A stretch of 64,000 nucleotides of DNA from Mimachlamys varia (GCA_947623455.1 OX392536.1:31377465-31441464), one strand, 5' to 3'. Counted from the stretch's first letter, positions 48,438-62,780 are shown. Notes: a model not told the origin generated them from the letters alone. Translations and numbers: made by a program.

Positions 48438-49464
48438 CGTAAAAAACCCATTAATTTATTAATCTAAAATAAAAAAAGCAAGTTAGTTCTGTATAATTTC
48501 AAATCGTGTACTACGGTAAAGTGTATATTATGTACCGTGCCACTACTCAAATGAGATTAACTGTGGCTATGTAGGCTCCAGCAAAACATATTACTTATTT
48601 TACACGTACTGTTGTTCTGTCTAATTGTTCGGTCACCTTAAAGTACCAATCAACTTGTGAGTGCAAGTATCGGAGACAACGCATTAATTGATTAACGAAA
48701 CAACACTATTTTGAGAGCGAGAGAGAGAAAAAGAGGACTATAAGTACAGAAGTTCATACCACACAAACCATCAATATAAGCTGCCCCATCAACACCTACT
48801 TCGATAACACTAGCAAACTGCAATCACATGTTATGCATACTAGATTAATTATCCTTCTTCAGAAAAGTGTTAAGATCGTGGCATATCTGACCTGTTAGGT
48901 CAAGTGAGAACCAACACGATCTACTTAAACATGTCGTGCATGATTGTAAACAAATACAGACTGGTCTATAGTTGAATTAATAAAGCCCTTAAAAGCTCGC
49001 TAACTTGCCGAGATATTAGTCGCGATCAGCTATGATTGTTTTCATGTTGTTTATTCGCGGTCGGGAAGCGTGCTCGATCTGAGTTTGCTGCCCAGCACCA
49101 GAAGGAACGCGTTTCCGTGCCTGGGGATATAGCATTGATCTACTATGATATTAGAACTGTAATGTCTAAACCGGAGAACCAACGTACTGTAAAGATATGC
49201 TAAAATAAATAACGACAACACATTTACAGAGCAATTCACGTTTAAATGGTTGAATGCAATAACACATTGTAAAATGCTTACAGAACGTTTATGAATACCA
49301 ATAATATATGGAAAAATAATAAGATACCCTGAAAATAATAATCCATACCTTGCTTAGATACACTGTATGTCAACGGCCGTCCAATGTAACCTGATCCTTT
49401 CTACTAATATTGCCTACCCTGATTCCTTCGAGGAACTATATGCTGTAGAATACACGTGTCTCCT
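48438..49464. other. Gene-free stretch
   Basis: Nothing supportable. A GA-rich run (GAGAGCGAGAGAGAGAAA) lies near 48713-48731. Confidence 0.4.
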
Positions 49465-49920
49465 CTAGTATATCACAAGGAAATGATTCCCGCGATGCTG
49501 TGAAGGCGTACACCTTTCCACCTGGTCTATATCGTAGCTAACCAATGCAACGATGATTCCTTTGCGGTCCAAGTTACACTCACACTCGTCGTAGTAATTA
49601 CTCAAATGGACACAGCTCATAACTTCGATTTGCACATTCAGTGAGCAAGTGTCAAGCCAGAAGCTGTAGTGTTGGTACAACAGTAGCCTAGAGAGAATCG
49701 GGTGGAACCTGCAGTAATGCTTCCGTGGGCAGCATCATAAGGATGATGCGGATTTATCCCCGCCAGTCCAATAGAGAAATATCAACAAGTAATAACATAG
49801 AAGCGGCGTCGTTGTACACTGATGAAAACGAAGCAGTGAGGGTCGATGGAGACAAAGTATTGACAATCTCGCCTCTGGATTCAACAAAATAATTAGTGGT
49901 AACAGTCAGTGTGTACTTGC
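49465..49920 (-). pseudogene. Possible decayed coding segment, unrecognised
   Basis: Three consecutive runs on the minus strand, each in a different frame, read like extracellular protein: 49754-49920 (GKYTLTVTTNYFVESRGE, after an acceptor-like CTCGTTAG), then about 49640-49760 (PYDAAHGSITAGSTRFSLGY), then 49465-49680 (FWLDTCSLNVQIEVMSCV, cysteine-rich). The joins need frameshifts, so if it was ever a gene it is broken. I recognise no family. The alternative is chance in a locally GC-richer patch. Confidence 0.18.
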
Positions 49921-52900
49921 CTAACGAGCGAGGGCTTTACAACAAAGGCTGATTACGTTGTAAATATGACTTATTTACTTAGAACGTGAATCAGTTGTAC
50001 GTTCCACTGGTGAGAAAGGGTCAGGAGAATTATATAACCCTGACGTATTGATTCTGACTCGGTGTGTCTCTAATGTTCGTCGTTCGCTGACTTTAATATG
50101 TCAATATCGAAAAACAAAGGCCAGCTGATGTGTTTGTGACAGTTCCTCCACCTCTATCTGGTGACAGATGACAGTCGGTCGACATACAGACACAACATGA
50201 TGAGAAGTCAAGTGCAAAACATAGAAGATATATATGTGTACACAATTGCCTGATTTGATCAATTCATAGCTGGATTTAGGTTTGGAATTGTGCAATGACC
50301 TTCATATCTATTGCTGTGTTATGCCAATTATCATTCTGGATGTATTAATTATTATATTAATAATTTCTTTGGTTAATGCGCAACAAAAGACAATAATTAA
50401 CCTGTATATACAGATCATGAAAACGCCAGAACTATTTAAGAACTATTAAGAGAATCGAGATTGAGTCTTCTTATAGCAAACGTATAATTCAAATTGGATT
50501 TCCCCAGTCGATGTTGACAAATTTAATTACACATCTTTATGATGTAGACTCCTCTTTTTTATGGAATAGTTAGCTTAGAATAGATTATTTCATATTAGTA
50601 TATGCGCATATTCAAAACCTGGAGCTGAGGTAATATTTGTCCATATTTCTGGAAACAGTTGGATACACATACCTTAAAGAATTGAATATTTCCTTCATAG
50701 ACAAATGGTATCTAACTAGAAGTGTGAATCGTGAGTGCCTTGTCGGGGAAGAAGTGTGTTTAACAGTTATAGTGAATTCGACAAGTTGTTTGGAGTAACT
50801 TCGTCGAATTTGGTTTTAATTTCTTCGTGGAGTTTTAAAAATCACAACTCACCAATGTGTTTGTGCTTAGAGTGAGTGTAAAGTGATTTGCTTGTTTCAT
50901 CCTGTAGTGAAGGTCATCATACGTGATTAATTAATTAAGGGTGTATCTACACCATTTTGAGGAAAACAAATATTCAGAGGCATGTTTCAAATGAATATTT
51001 ACGAGGATTCTCTAAAGATGTTTCCATGTGGATATCCATTTGTATGGAAGAATTAACCCACGCAGAAAATATCAACAACCTGTCGTCACGTGTTGCTCTG
51101 GCCACGCCCTCCATAGGACCCCGGTCATGAACTATATCTGGGCAGCACGGTCTTGTCTGAGGAAAATTATCGATCGTTACGTATTCGATATAGGTAAGAT
51201 AAAACCATGCTGGGAGGAATTCAGCTATATGTGCTTTACAATTTGTATGATCAGTGATGCAGATTAGACAAACAATCCAAATCACTTAAGTGTTTGTTTC
51301 AGGAAGCCAGATAACTCCATTATGATTACAGGGTAGTAGTGTAAGGGAAATAGTACTAGCACGGCCACTTTTAAACAGAGGTCGCCATGGGAAATATAGT
51401 GCACGGTAACAAGCATACAATCATAGTAGGCTATTTTTCCCTAACCCCAAAAGAGATCTTTCTAATGATAATTATGAAAATAAATGTTCACGGAAGAAGT
51501 ATAGCAATAAAGGCATCAGAGACATAGTACAGCACAGAATATGTAAAAAAAAAAAACATGCGTTCATGGTACTGTTTTGGGTCAGTCTTTTAGACGCAAT
51601 GAAGCTAAATCTGACGCAGCTTTCTGAAATAGCCCAGGGGAGGCTTTGAGAAGGTACATGTGCATCTATATTTAGATTTTCATTGTAGGATGGCTATCAA
51701 GTAGAGTACAGATCGGGTGTTTTTCATACAAATAAAAAAGTCTTTACAACACAGTCTGGCACATGTAAACAATATGCTCAAGCTGATTGCAATGATAACT
51801 AAATGGTTTAATATTTCAATATGTGTCAAACTAACGCTGCAACATTTAGTAAACAGTCGATACCGGTTTCCCAAAAATAACTTTTTACTGTTTAGTTGTG
51901 ATATCATATTTTGAACATCATCTAATGATTTCGCTATTTTGAACAGATAGTATTGCATTGTATGGAGCTACCACAAGTTTATATGAACAAAGTGTAATTG
52001 AACCTGTAACTCATTCATCCCTGATATTTCATTTTGAACTATTACAACCTTTGTATTGGAAGAGCTCCAATGTGTTTTCAGGGATGGATAGGTTTGTAAT
52101 GGGTTGACGAGGTGTTGTGTTTCTCCGAATTGCATTGCTAACTGGTTGTTGAAGTTTAAATCGCCTCCTACTCAGCTTTCTAGGTTAAACAGACTCCTGC
52201 ACTGCCAGTTCACCCTTTGATTTAGGTTCTCCACCGTGATTTAGAATCGAAATCCCATAGTGCAAGCTAGCTATATGTATACAATGGAGCCATGTTTGGC
52301 ACTATCACTGACATGTTGTGCATTACGCTGAACCGGACTCGTTCTAGGGAATTACCTTTAGACAACCCAAAGGGATTTTTGAAAGTACCGAACGCGCACC
52401 ATACACAATTAACTTTACTTCTGGTAGTACTTTCAACATCATTGGAGAAACACGGTTGATTGTAAAGCATGTCCCACGTGTTCAGGGTTTTGCTGGCATC
52501 TCCTATTTGAAACTAATGTGACACGGTTCCATGCACATTCATATCATATTTGGACTTTGTTATCTATAACGAGTTTTGTGCTTTTAAATCTTGGGGGCAC
52601 TCCTATATGTACAACTTGCGTTGACTAAACATCATAGTTATCAAGATAGAATGTCGATTTTGTTAAAAGCTTTACAAACGCTCTAATGATGAAACGATTG
52701 TAAATCAGTATCAAAGGACAATGACAAACTATAAACAGTTACTTTTATTATTGTATTCATATTGTATCATGTAACGTACTCAATTTCTGTTCAGACTTCA
52801 CCGAGTGAAAGATGTGTGTACAATGCATTTGTTTTGAAGCTAGTATATCCATAAACATACTTTACACTGTTTTAGGAGTGCACAGTCCACATAAAAGGGA

Positions 52901-53934
52901 ACATTTCAATATACAGGTATTGCCACATAAGACACTCGAACTCAGTGTAAGGTTTGGAAAATTGAATAAGGGAATACACTTATCAACCCTATGACCAACT
53001 CAATTTGCAGTCCGGTTCTCCACCTTCATTCATATCATCCGAGTTCTGATGAATTCACCATTAACATTCATTAGCGTCATATTTTCATCAACTGTATGAA
53101 ATAATATCAATATATTATAAAGGCCGAGTGTAAATATATTGATTGGTGTGTCATTCAATCATATCTGAAGTGTCAATATTTAAGTACATGTTATATTGAA
53201 CAGATTCGTATGATTTGTAGTACACGTGTTGGCTGTAGTGTGGACGACGATTCTGGGCATGATTAGATACTTATATCTCCGTTTCCATGACGATATATAT
53301 TGGTATTCACTAAGAGGATAGCCATTTATCTGATAGAGATTAACTTAGTGAATGATGTCCACTTGACGACACGAATCAATACCTGTTGTCTGAATATATT
53401 CTCTGATTGTCATATGAGTGCTACATTTGTCTGTCTTTTCATAAACATTATTGTCATAATTGCTACCGTGGGAGTTATGTAACATACGTAGATATGAAGT
53501 TATACAGTCTAGTAAATACAGAATACACATCAGGGCGAAAGTGTTAATACACTTTATAGCCTTTCTGTCAGATTTCGTCGACATCAAATGTGAGTCGGTT
53601 ATCTGAGTAGCTGAATCCTGTGTGATCGTTGACACGTATTTGTTCTCTGTATCTGTAGGAGTGACCTAGCATTGATATTACCGATCTGTACTCGGAAGTT
53701 TGTATCCGTCGACCTCTGCAGGCTTCACTTCAAATGCGTTTTATATTGATTTATAATAGATTTATGTAACAACGATGAAGTCAGTTCTTTTTTGGCATCA
53801 ATGTACACATCGTTACATTATTTTGGGTCAACGATCATGGCATGCATCTTCATTACCATCTTTGTACGATCTGGTGTTTATCTACCTGGTGACCAATATA
53901 TATTTGTTTCATTTTTCTTTTAGCCCTTTATTGT
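49921..53934. other. Gene-free stretch
   Basis: No gene or mobile element is recognised. Around 51065-51200 the sequence is GC-richer, with a donor-like ATAGGTAAGA at 51190-51199, but the frames there have no recognisable content. Confidence 0.35.
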
Positions 53935-54131
53935 AATTGGTGCAATATTCGTTCTGATATGTCACCATTGGTACAATATTCGTTCTGATTTGTCACCATT
54001 GGTACAATATTCGTGATGATTTGTCACCATTGGTGCAATATTCCTGTTGATTTGTAACCATTGGTGCAAAATTCATGCTGATTTGTTATCATTGGTGCAA
54101 TATTCGTGCCCATTTGACACCAGTGCAATGC
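53935..54131. repeat. 31-bp minisatellite, about six units
   Basis: GTCACCATTGGT.CAATATTC, followed by GT.CTGATTT, repeats with unit starts 31 bases apart (GGT at 53939, 53970, 54001, 54032, 54063, 54094), then a partial, more diverged copy. Period is exact, divergence grows toward the right. Confidence 0.9.
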
Positions 54132-54194
54132 TGTGCTCTAGTGGTTATCTAGGTTTTGCACATTGTTAAACATGTACCAAAGTGGCATGAGATC

Positions 54195-54310
54195 CATGTG
54201 GATCTTTCCTTTTTTTGTATTTTGCCCCTAGTTTAATCGATTTTGAGATTGGATTATGATTATGTTGACACCTTCTGTATCCTCTGTGTTTTTATTAAAA
54301 CGTATCATGT
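54195..54310 (+). mobile_element. RT retroelement extreme 3' end fragment (54.2 kb)
   Basis: TTTGTATTTTGCCCCTAGTT, TAATCGATTTTGAGATTGGA, TTATGATTATGTTGACACCT, TCTGTATCCTCTG match the last module of the family. Confidence 0.65.
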
Positions 54311-55588
54311 TTTTGATAATACGCATTGGATTGAGTCATTCTGGTAAATGAACAATCCTGTAACGACTTATTTCTGAATACACCATAATCACCCTGTGAG
54401 AGTTTTGACATTTTTGAAGTAAGTTAAGAGAAGCTACGTGTGCTCTCTGTACGCTATCAACAATGGCTTGACCTCGCGTTAAACATACAATAAGGTCATG
54501 TCAACAATCCATCAAAGTCACGTCAACCCTGAATTAAGTCTGTGACGTTCAAATGAGCTTGTATATATGGTACACAAAGGGTGGACAGGGTAAAATAAAA
54601 AGATTACATTTTTACCCTACGAGGAGTGGGTAGGGAAATCCTATCCCCCGGGGAAGGATTGTCTGGTTACAAAACACTAAGTATACCTTCGTGGTTGGCA
54701 TTTGAAGAAAGAACGTTGAGATTCCTCTTAGCTTCAAATCACGGGGGTTGAATAGTCTATAAGTCTCACCTTTGCGTCAAGACGGAAGAATCCCCCTTTC
54801 AAAACGATGGCGTAACGTCACGCCAATAATACACAGAGGTCACGTCAACAATGGAATTGCTTCACGATAATATTTTTTAAACATAATTAACCCAGAATTA
54901 AATTTGTTACATTTTAACATTATACACACAGTCTGATACATTATCAAAAGGTAAGAAAACAATGAATGTACCCCTTTAGGTTGAGATATGGGAACATCGA
55001 CCCTCGTAGTAGGATTCTTCAGTTGCAATATACTAGGAAAAACCTCCAAATGAGCAATTAGAAAGTTGATATTCTCCTTTCTAGTAGTTACATGTATAAT
55101 GGTCTACGCTATAGATAGCTCATATGTATGAGTACTCCTTGGGGTTTTCTGATGTCTCACATATCATATATTGCTAAAGAATCAAGTTTTTAAACTAACT
55201 GTATGACAAACAAATGTGATAAATATTTTGTCTGGTTATTTTACATCCGTTCCTTCATTGTGCCCTTTTATGGTCATCCTATGTTGTATATTTCCGTCTA
55301 ATAACAGCCTTTATTGATTCACCTCCGTGGAGACATACAGCAATAATATAACTTTAAAACATTTATTAAGTTTATGTTTGCGTATAATTCACAGAAACTC
55401 ACTTAATGTCATTAAAATTCAAATAAGTCAGCATTATAGAGTAGTAATGTAATTGCATAGGTTTGTAAGTCAACATGCTGACTACACCGGTATACCTCCC
55501 CGATATATCAACACTGCCTATAACAACACTGTTACACGTTCTGTCTTAATTTGATTGTTTTATCCGACATGATCCTTCTGCTGTCGAC
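54311..55588. other. Gene-free stretch
   Basis: A GTCA.GTCAACAATG word recurs three or four times between 54455 and 54855. Otherwise nothing. Confidence 0.35.
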
Positions 55589-56041
55589 CTATTTCTCGTT
55601 GAGAACCATGTAATTAGTAAAGCGAATGATTACCCCCTTGGTAAACCTTCGACTAAGCATGGCTTTATTTTCCTCAGTTATGGCTCGCAGTGCGTCAGTT
55701 AAATCCTTAGAAATATAGCGACAATGATATAGAGACACATAAAAAGCTACCGGAAAATCTTCTACGACTATTGTGTTGACACAATAGAAGCTCGACTTCG
55801 TCCTCTTGGGTACCAACCGGCTCACGTTGTAGACATATCCATGTAGTAATTGGACGGTATGATATCGAGCACTAAGAATGTTCAGAGACAGAAGTAATAT
55901 TTGTGCTACATCTATTTTCCATGTATCACTATATTTCTCAGATGAAATAATGATACAATAAAAGCGGGAAGTGATATTGCAGAAAGAAAAAAAACAGACG
56001 AACAACCGATGTACATGGTGTTTTTCAAGGTACATATACAA
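55589..56041 (-). CDS. Uncertain 150-codon open frame, hypothetical
   Basis: This is one of the two longest frames in the window. The second half has mixed, non-low-complexity composition (VPKRTKSSFYCVNTIVVED, then DALRAITEENKAMLSRRFTK) ending in a stop at 55589. Inside it, a pyrimidine-rich CTGTTTTTTTTCTTTCTGC lies near the 5' end and could precede a splice acceptor, so a terminal exon shorter than the frame is conceivable. I recognise no domain. A frame of this length is about what chance would give once or so in 64 kb. No promoter or upstream exon is identified. Confidence 0.15.
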   Translation of the reverse strand: MYMYLEKHHVHRLFVCFFSFCNITSRFYCIIISSEKYSDTWKIDVAQILLLSLNILSARYHTVQLLHGYVYNVSRLVPKRTKSSFYCVNTIVVEDFPVAFYVSLYHCRYISKDLTDALRAITEENKAMLSRRFTKGVIIRFTNYMVLNEK

Positions 56042-59000
56042 TGATTTAAATATACGTCCTAAATAGTTTGCATTTATAGCGAAATACGTTAGCTAATGAG
56101 CGTAGAATGAATGTATTGTTATAAGGATCTCAGGTCATATGTACCGAAGGTGGCGGCCAGCAAACCTTCATAAAACCAAGGCATGATTTAACAACGTTTA
56201 AAACAATAAAACTCAACAGAAAGTAACAATTGATGAGCACGATTAGAAACATGTTTTTGATAGAAATAGATATATCATTTTTAAAAACACCCATTGTCTT
56301 TTATTGATATGGCTTTTGGAATATGAAACATGGAATGATGAATGTGATTGTCGCGATCTTAAACATCTTGATAGACTCCCTGTCAAAAGTAATGTAGATT
56401 CCCTCCCTACTCTACCGGGTTTTAAATTCTATCCTTCTGCACTGCATTTAACACATACATCAGGGATTCAATTACGGAAAAGACTTAAAACTGGAGCCTT
56501 CCCTATCGATGTTGTCTGGGATTTGTTGTGAATAATACACCTGCCTTGGTCAATGGACGTGAGGTGAAAATGAATGGGCTTTCCTGGAATGTACTTCTGT
56601 CGCCTGTTTACTATTCCGCGATGATCAGAGTGCGTTTTAGATTGCTTGGATTTTGGGATTGTCGGGAAAACTCTATTGAGAAGATAACTGTAGTGTCAAT
56701 AACAATGAAAATGTTAAGTTGTGAAAGGTTAACGAGTAATCGACCGAACTGAAATTGTTTATATGGAACCTCATTAAAGCGTGTAATTTGTTTGTGAGAT
56801 GTCATAAATAAATACCAAACACTGTGATTATAATAGGCATTAACAAGACATTCTGCTACACGTGCGTACGCATGGAGGTACTAGCCAAATATAAGGATTT
56901 GGTGTAAACTTTATTTTCAAGTCTCTAGTCGTATTATAAACCAACCACATTTGACGGTCATCAAATATCACGTATCGTGATCAGAAATATATATTTGGTC
57001 ACAATGACGGGTGTCTAATATATGATAAGTAACGCTTGATCTTTAAACACTCCTCGTTTTGTTTAATAATAGCTCGGATACCCAATGTGTGATTAGAGGA
57101 ATGACGGCAATGATGCTATCATACACGAGAACCCGAAACTAACATTATTCGACATGGTAATTTTAGCGTTGTAATTGAAGAGCCATTGTACATATGGATA
57201 TAATTCATGTTTGATAGATTATCGTTCATACGACCTTTATTTATCAATTTAATCTCATCATCAGGTTTTAAAAATATAAAAAGAAATAAGAAAATATACA
57301 ATAGTTGATATACACGAATTAAGCGCCCTAGTTAGTTAATATAAGCCACTCCAAAGCCCTTCACAGTACATTTACATAGATATACATGTTGTACAATTAG
57401 AAACAATCGATTTATTAACCTATTTAATTATAAAGTGTTCGCAGAAGCTGCTTCAGCGCTAACTACTAGTTAACTTTGTATATGCCACCTCGCTATTATT
57501 TCCCTTTGAGTGTATACCTGTGCGTGTACTAGAGATGTAATGTGTTCTGTTAGAAGTGGTTCCGTGCTTCAAACTGCATCTTTTAAAGTGCCACTTCACT
57601 TTAAGGCTACAACACATATACCACAGCAGACATCCCAGCAACTTCATAGTCCACCTCTGTTGTTGGGGTTGTATGGGCAGGAGAAAATACTTTCTCTGAA
57701 TAGTCCATGCAGACGACAACCTCGTCGTCGAACCCCGATCGTTTGCATTTAATATTTTAACCTTAGGATAAGAGGAATCAATATTTCTCAATCTGTGTAT
57801 GGTTGATAAACGTCTGGCCATGGCTTCATCAAATTGTAGGCTTTTGTTTATACATCCTAGACCAGTACGATCTTTTTTCAAATATAAAACGGCAAAGAAA
57901 CGTCGGTAGGTGGTGGGTATCATTGCCCTTACTCACCTCATTATAAATGTTATACGTATTAATATTGTGTTTCCCCTGATGGAATCACAGTTTCTTTGTT
58001 CCTTTTTGATATTGCATTGACTTTCAATTCCGATATCACTATTGTTAATGAATTTGTATCTGCTTCTACATGTAGCTAACTTACCTGTTTCATGTATACA
58101 TTTAGATCAATTCATCTTGATTTGAAAGGCACCTTATTAGTAGGGACCTTACATTCAACGAAATCACTACACTGCAGTGTTAATCATTACAAGAACATAA
58201 ACTCCTCCCTGAATATGTTTAAAACTAATGTTTGTTGCGTTCGAACATTGTGTGATATAATATTGAATTTGATCGATACAAAAACCGTCCTTAAAGTCAA
58301 GCGAGATCAGAAACGGCGATTGTTAAAACCGACAAAACCCTGCAATTTAGTCTTTTAAGTCCATTGATTTGACAATTGATCTCGAGATGGCGAAAGCAGT
58401 GCCAAACGACCTTGCTCGCAATGTAACAAAGCAGTATGGCTCGTTAAGACGTCCAGGCTTGTTAATGTAACGCTGCATGTGATTTGTAGGCAGGTTGGTC
58501 GATGTCTTGTTTTATGTGTGCTAGGGAACTCCTCGTTCGGGTGCCAAGCTTTAATGTGTGTCAATATGTACATCCCGTGTTTACGTTAGGTATAAATCAC
58601 TAAATACTTTAGTTAGACTGATTGTGATCGTCTGGGAGTACCAGGTGAAACATTTCTCATTACTTCAGGAAGTTGAACGAATTATAGATGCCCTCTGTAA
58701 AGGATGGCACAAGTGAAGGTAGCTCAGGAGTTCAGCTTCTGATTTACATGTACTGAACTTGACATCATTATTGTTCTCAATAAGGTCATCTGAAAGCATT
58801 ATCTGAAATGGTTCTGGCTTCCTTTACATTTAGAACCATCACATTTGTCGAATTATTATCCGTTGCTAAGGTTCTTTTATACGTTATAAGGTTTACATTG
58901 TAAATGTACCCAAACCAACAATAAATCACATTTGATGACAATCCCACTATTTCATTTAATAAGACAAGGTTACATACATTTTCGAACGGACGGTGAATCG

Positions 59001-62000
59001 AACAGGTTTACAATACAATCATGAACCAATATCAAAAAAATAAACAATACATGTACAAACAAAAAGCATAAGCAAAATTCCATTGGCATATAGTTTTGTA
59101 ATGTTCATATTAAAGACGGATATTAGGGTTGTTGAAACGTAAATATATAAAAAGAGTTTACAATTGTTTTTGTGGAAAGTTATACGTTGCATTATCATGC
59201 GCTTCGTACTTTCAATGGTTGCCTTCATTATGTATGACGCACCCATCAGAGACAATACCACAGTATGATGCTAACACCGATTACAGGATATATACATATC
59301 GGGTTAGATAAATAACTTATTGACATACAGCGTAAAGAAACAACTCTAGAGGGCCTCACTGTCGTTACTAGTCTATGGTATATTTACTGCTAATGTCCAA
59401 ATGTCATATTCAACTAATATATCTTGTGATTTGCTTAGTTACATAATCTTTTTTCCCCCGAGACCATTTCGACAGGCTCCTAAGAATTTTAAGTTCTATT
59501 TGAAACATCTTCAATTGCTTTATGTATAAAGTGTCACTTTCCCTTTATCAAGAAATAAGGAACTCTCAGAACTATTTTTCATTAGGGAAGGCAGGGTTGT
59601 TCTGTTTTAATATTCTTATTAAAAGATGACTTTCAAAAGAGGATTTTACAAAAAACACACACCAGAATAGTACCATTATGATTTGAAATAAGATACGATA
59701 TAGATACATAATGAGGAAACATGCGCCATATATCTGTTTCGTCCCTCAGGGACTCGTCAATGATGCTTTTAAAGAGGTCAAAATAAGTGGAGACAACTGA
59801 GAGAACCGTTCTTTGTTTATAAAACACAACCTTCGTTTCAGCATTTTTCAAACTAGGAAAAAAATAGCCTGCATAAATCCTAAACATATCTATGCAAACA
59901 ACATATAGACACGTTTTACAGCATTTTTACACGTTTCATATATTTAATTATATCAGAAGCGTTAATATTTCAGCAAAAGAAAGATACAAATATATCGCAT
60001 ATACAGCTTAAAGATAATTAAAAGCTTCCTGACTATGATAAGCTATGATTCACAAGTTTAAACTACATGTACATGTACTGAAGTTGCTGCGCAACGTGCA
60101 TTTAAATTCAAACTGACCCCTTTCTTCTGCTTTATATTGCGTGTTAAACGTATACGTCAACTTTTAAAGTTATTCAAATGGCCCAGACTGAAATGTTTGA
60201 TATTTGCCTTAAGCACCATTCATTATATTTATCGAGATGTGTGTACTAAGTTGGCACATTGTTGTTATTTAGTAACACTTGGTTACAATATTAAGGATTC
60301 AGAAAAATGTTCCTGTTCTAGAAAGGACAAAAGAATACACAGGTTAATTTCCGCTTTAAGAACATTTAAAAAGTGAATAAAATAACGACTCTTACCAACA
60401 GTCATCTATATGCTTTTGTTTGTTACTAGAAATAAACAAATAATTCTTGTTAGGTGACAAAAATTGAATCACCCTGTGAAATAGCAAGTATGTTAATGGA
60501 GTTCTTGAACATGATCTTTTTCATTGATTCGAATATAGCAAAAAGAAACAAAGATATCTAAACATAAAGATTTTGAGCTCAAACCTAATGCAATCCTTCA
60601 AATAGTAACTATTCAAAAGCTCACAGTTTACAGAAAATTGATTTGCCTAATGAAACAAAGATGACAGCCATAAAACTATAAATTACATAATATCTTTTTT
60701 TAAATAAACTATCTCTGTACACAAAACAAACAAAATACCTCGTGTCAGCAACCAAAACATTGATAACAGATCAGGCCGGAATACCTTTAAGAACACACTA
60801 CAGTGTATATTGGCCATGTAAGATACATTATATCCTATTAATGTTTAAAGTTGTTCTCTTACGTGTAAGACACTAATGGAATGTCTGTTTGCTATATATA
60901 TAGAAATGTGTATAATATATATGGAGGTTAATTAGCTTTCCCGAGTGTTCTTTAAAATGCAACTGAAACTAATTAGCTACTCTATTTTCATTAGTAAACA
61001 TTACAACTTCCTCATGGCGTTCGGAACTGAATCGTATATTAACTTCCTTTTCACGCAAATAGCTATTGTCGCTTCGAATTAAAGACATTCGTGTGTTTCT
61101 TGTAAAAGTAGGTCATCGAACTAAAAACGATTTCCCGTGTTTAAAACAACGAACTGTTATATATCCGACGTTATTTAAAAGAAGATAAATTAGTGCTTGC
61201 TTTTAGCAATTTCTGGTTAGGGAAATGCTAATTATTGCTGCACAATGTTAAAGACTTAGAAAATATAATCTCTTTATTGTGATTTAAAGTGAATGTTATA
61301 TAAGGTAATGAGTACTTTGCCTCGACTCAATACAGATAGAGGGTACTTACTATTTAAGATATATGCTTGTTGACAAAGAAGTAAATGCAGTACTCTTTAA
61401 TTTCTTTTAATTATCTTACTTTCAAAAGTTCCATTAATGACATTGTTAATCTTTCCTTTGCTCACAGTACGTCAAAAACGTTATTTGCATTTAAGTGCAA
61501 TATTTGTGATTATGATAATGGTAACAGTTTGCTTCGCTTGACACATTGTAAGTTTGAACTGCGAAAAGATTCTTGCAGCACAACCAATACTTTTTTTGCA
61601 ATAACGATTTAATGCCATTGGAACATCAAACAAATTAAATTCGAACTTGCCTAAAAGGGCAATAACAAATATCGGGATGACAATAATGTAAGAAAAGACA
61701 AACGCCTTTTGCTCAGTCAGAACTTCTAAAAGTTTTTTAATTGCATGCTTTCTGATCAGACCATTGAATCAATGGAGTAAGATAAAGGTTATGGTTCATC
61801 ATACGACATCCTTCAAACTTTCCAGCAAGTGCTAGTTGGTGAAATAGGTTTAGGACGGGATTTCGTTTAGGAGTTTAAATTTCGTTGGTTCGAATTGCTG
61901 GCTATTCAACAATGGTCTTGCAACATTCAATATTTGAAAGTCGACTCTTGTATATCGAGCCGATCAAAAGCCAACAACCCTGTGTCGTAAGACGCAATTT

Positions 62001-62539
62001 GTAACGCAAACAGTTCGTTAAAATCCATAGACGACATTGAATCCATTGGAATCGATGTCTGATAATTTAACCTTTTCTGATCCAGTAGTGCCGCTTAATC
62101 ACATCTCGAAAATGATGTGGTGACATTTATTTGTTCTATAGCATGTACACAATGTGTATCGACACATAAACCAACAATTAAACACGACAATGACTTCCAG
62201 TGTAGTTGTCCGATTTACCTGCTAGCCATGCTATGTGTTTGTGTATTCAAAGTATAGCGAGTTTCGTTTCTCATTTCTTGATATTTATGAAATCAATAAT
62301 AATTATCATGTTCCTTACTTTTTGGTAGAAGAAAAAAAATGTTTACTATGCATATTTCATACTTGGGTTATAATTAATACCTTAGATAATTAGAACAGTA
62401 TCAAGTATGATATATAATACAAGTTTTGATTCATTTATTCATGTATATCTCAGACGTGGCATATGGGATTAAGTACAAAAAGCCGAGTTTGTTTGAGCTA
62501 TTCTCCAATAAATGAATAAGAAATCAAAGAATACTGAAG
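56042..62539. other. Gene-free AT-rich stretch
   Basis: The 154-codon minus frame at 57459-57923 and the 94-codon plus run at 56250-56531 resemble no family I know. No copies of the RT tail, the hammerhead repeat or the TIR transposons are seen here. Confidence 0.35.
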
Positions 62540-62780
62540 TGTCAACAAAACCATAATCCGAACTTAAAATCGGTTACACAAGGGGTAAAATATGAAAAAA
62601 ATAGAAAATATATACATGGAAAGCATAACAACAATCCAAATTCAAAAACGATTAATCTAGGAGCAAAAAATAAACAAATAAAAGGAAGAAGGAGCAAGTG
62701 TTCCACAGGCGTAAGCGTATATCGCTACATCAGCATCACCCGACAAGTAGATCTTGGTCACATCCAGGTAAAATTAGTTG
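62540..62780 (-). mobile_element. RT retroelement 3' tail fragment, minus strand (62.6 kb)
   Basis: The plus strand reads ACTGAAGTGTCAACAAAACC, ATAATCCGAACTTAAAATCG, GTGTTCCACAGGCGTAAGCG and GATCTTGGTCACATCCAGGT, the reverse complement of the family's last modules. An interior stretch around 62620-62665 repeats part of the last module (AATCCAAATTCAAAAACGAT, TAATCTAGGAGCAAAAAATA), so two overlapping copies or a tandemly arranged 3' end may be present. Confidence 0.7.

Noticed and set aside
57459..57923. 154-codon minus-strand frame, the longest in the window
   Set aside because: No recognisable domain or splice context, and this length is about what chance gives once in 64 kb of such sequence.
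61820..61900. Possible tRNA-like head with GGTTCGAATTGC
   Set aside because: The box-A-like part is weak and the spacing is long; no foldable tRNA.
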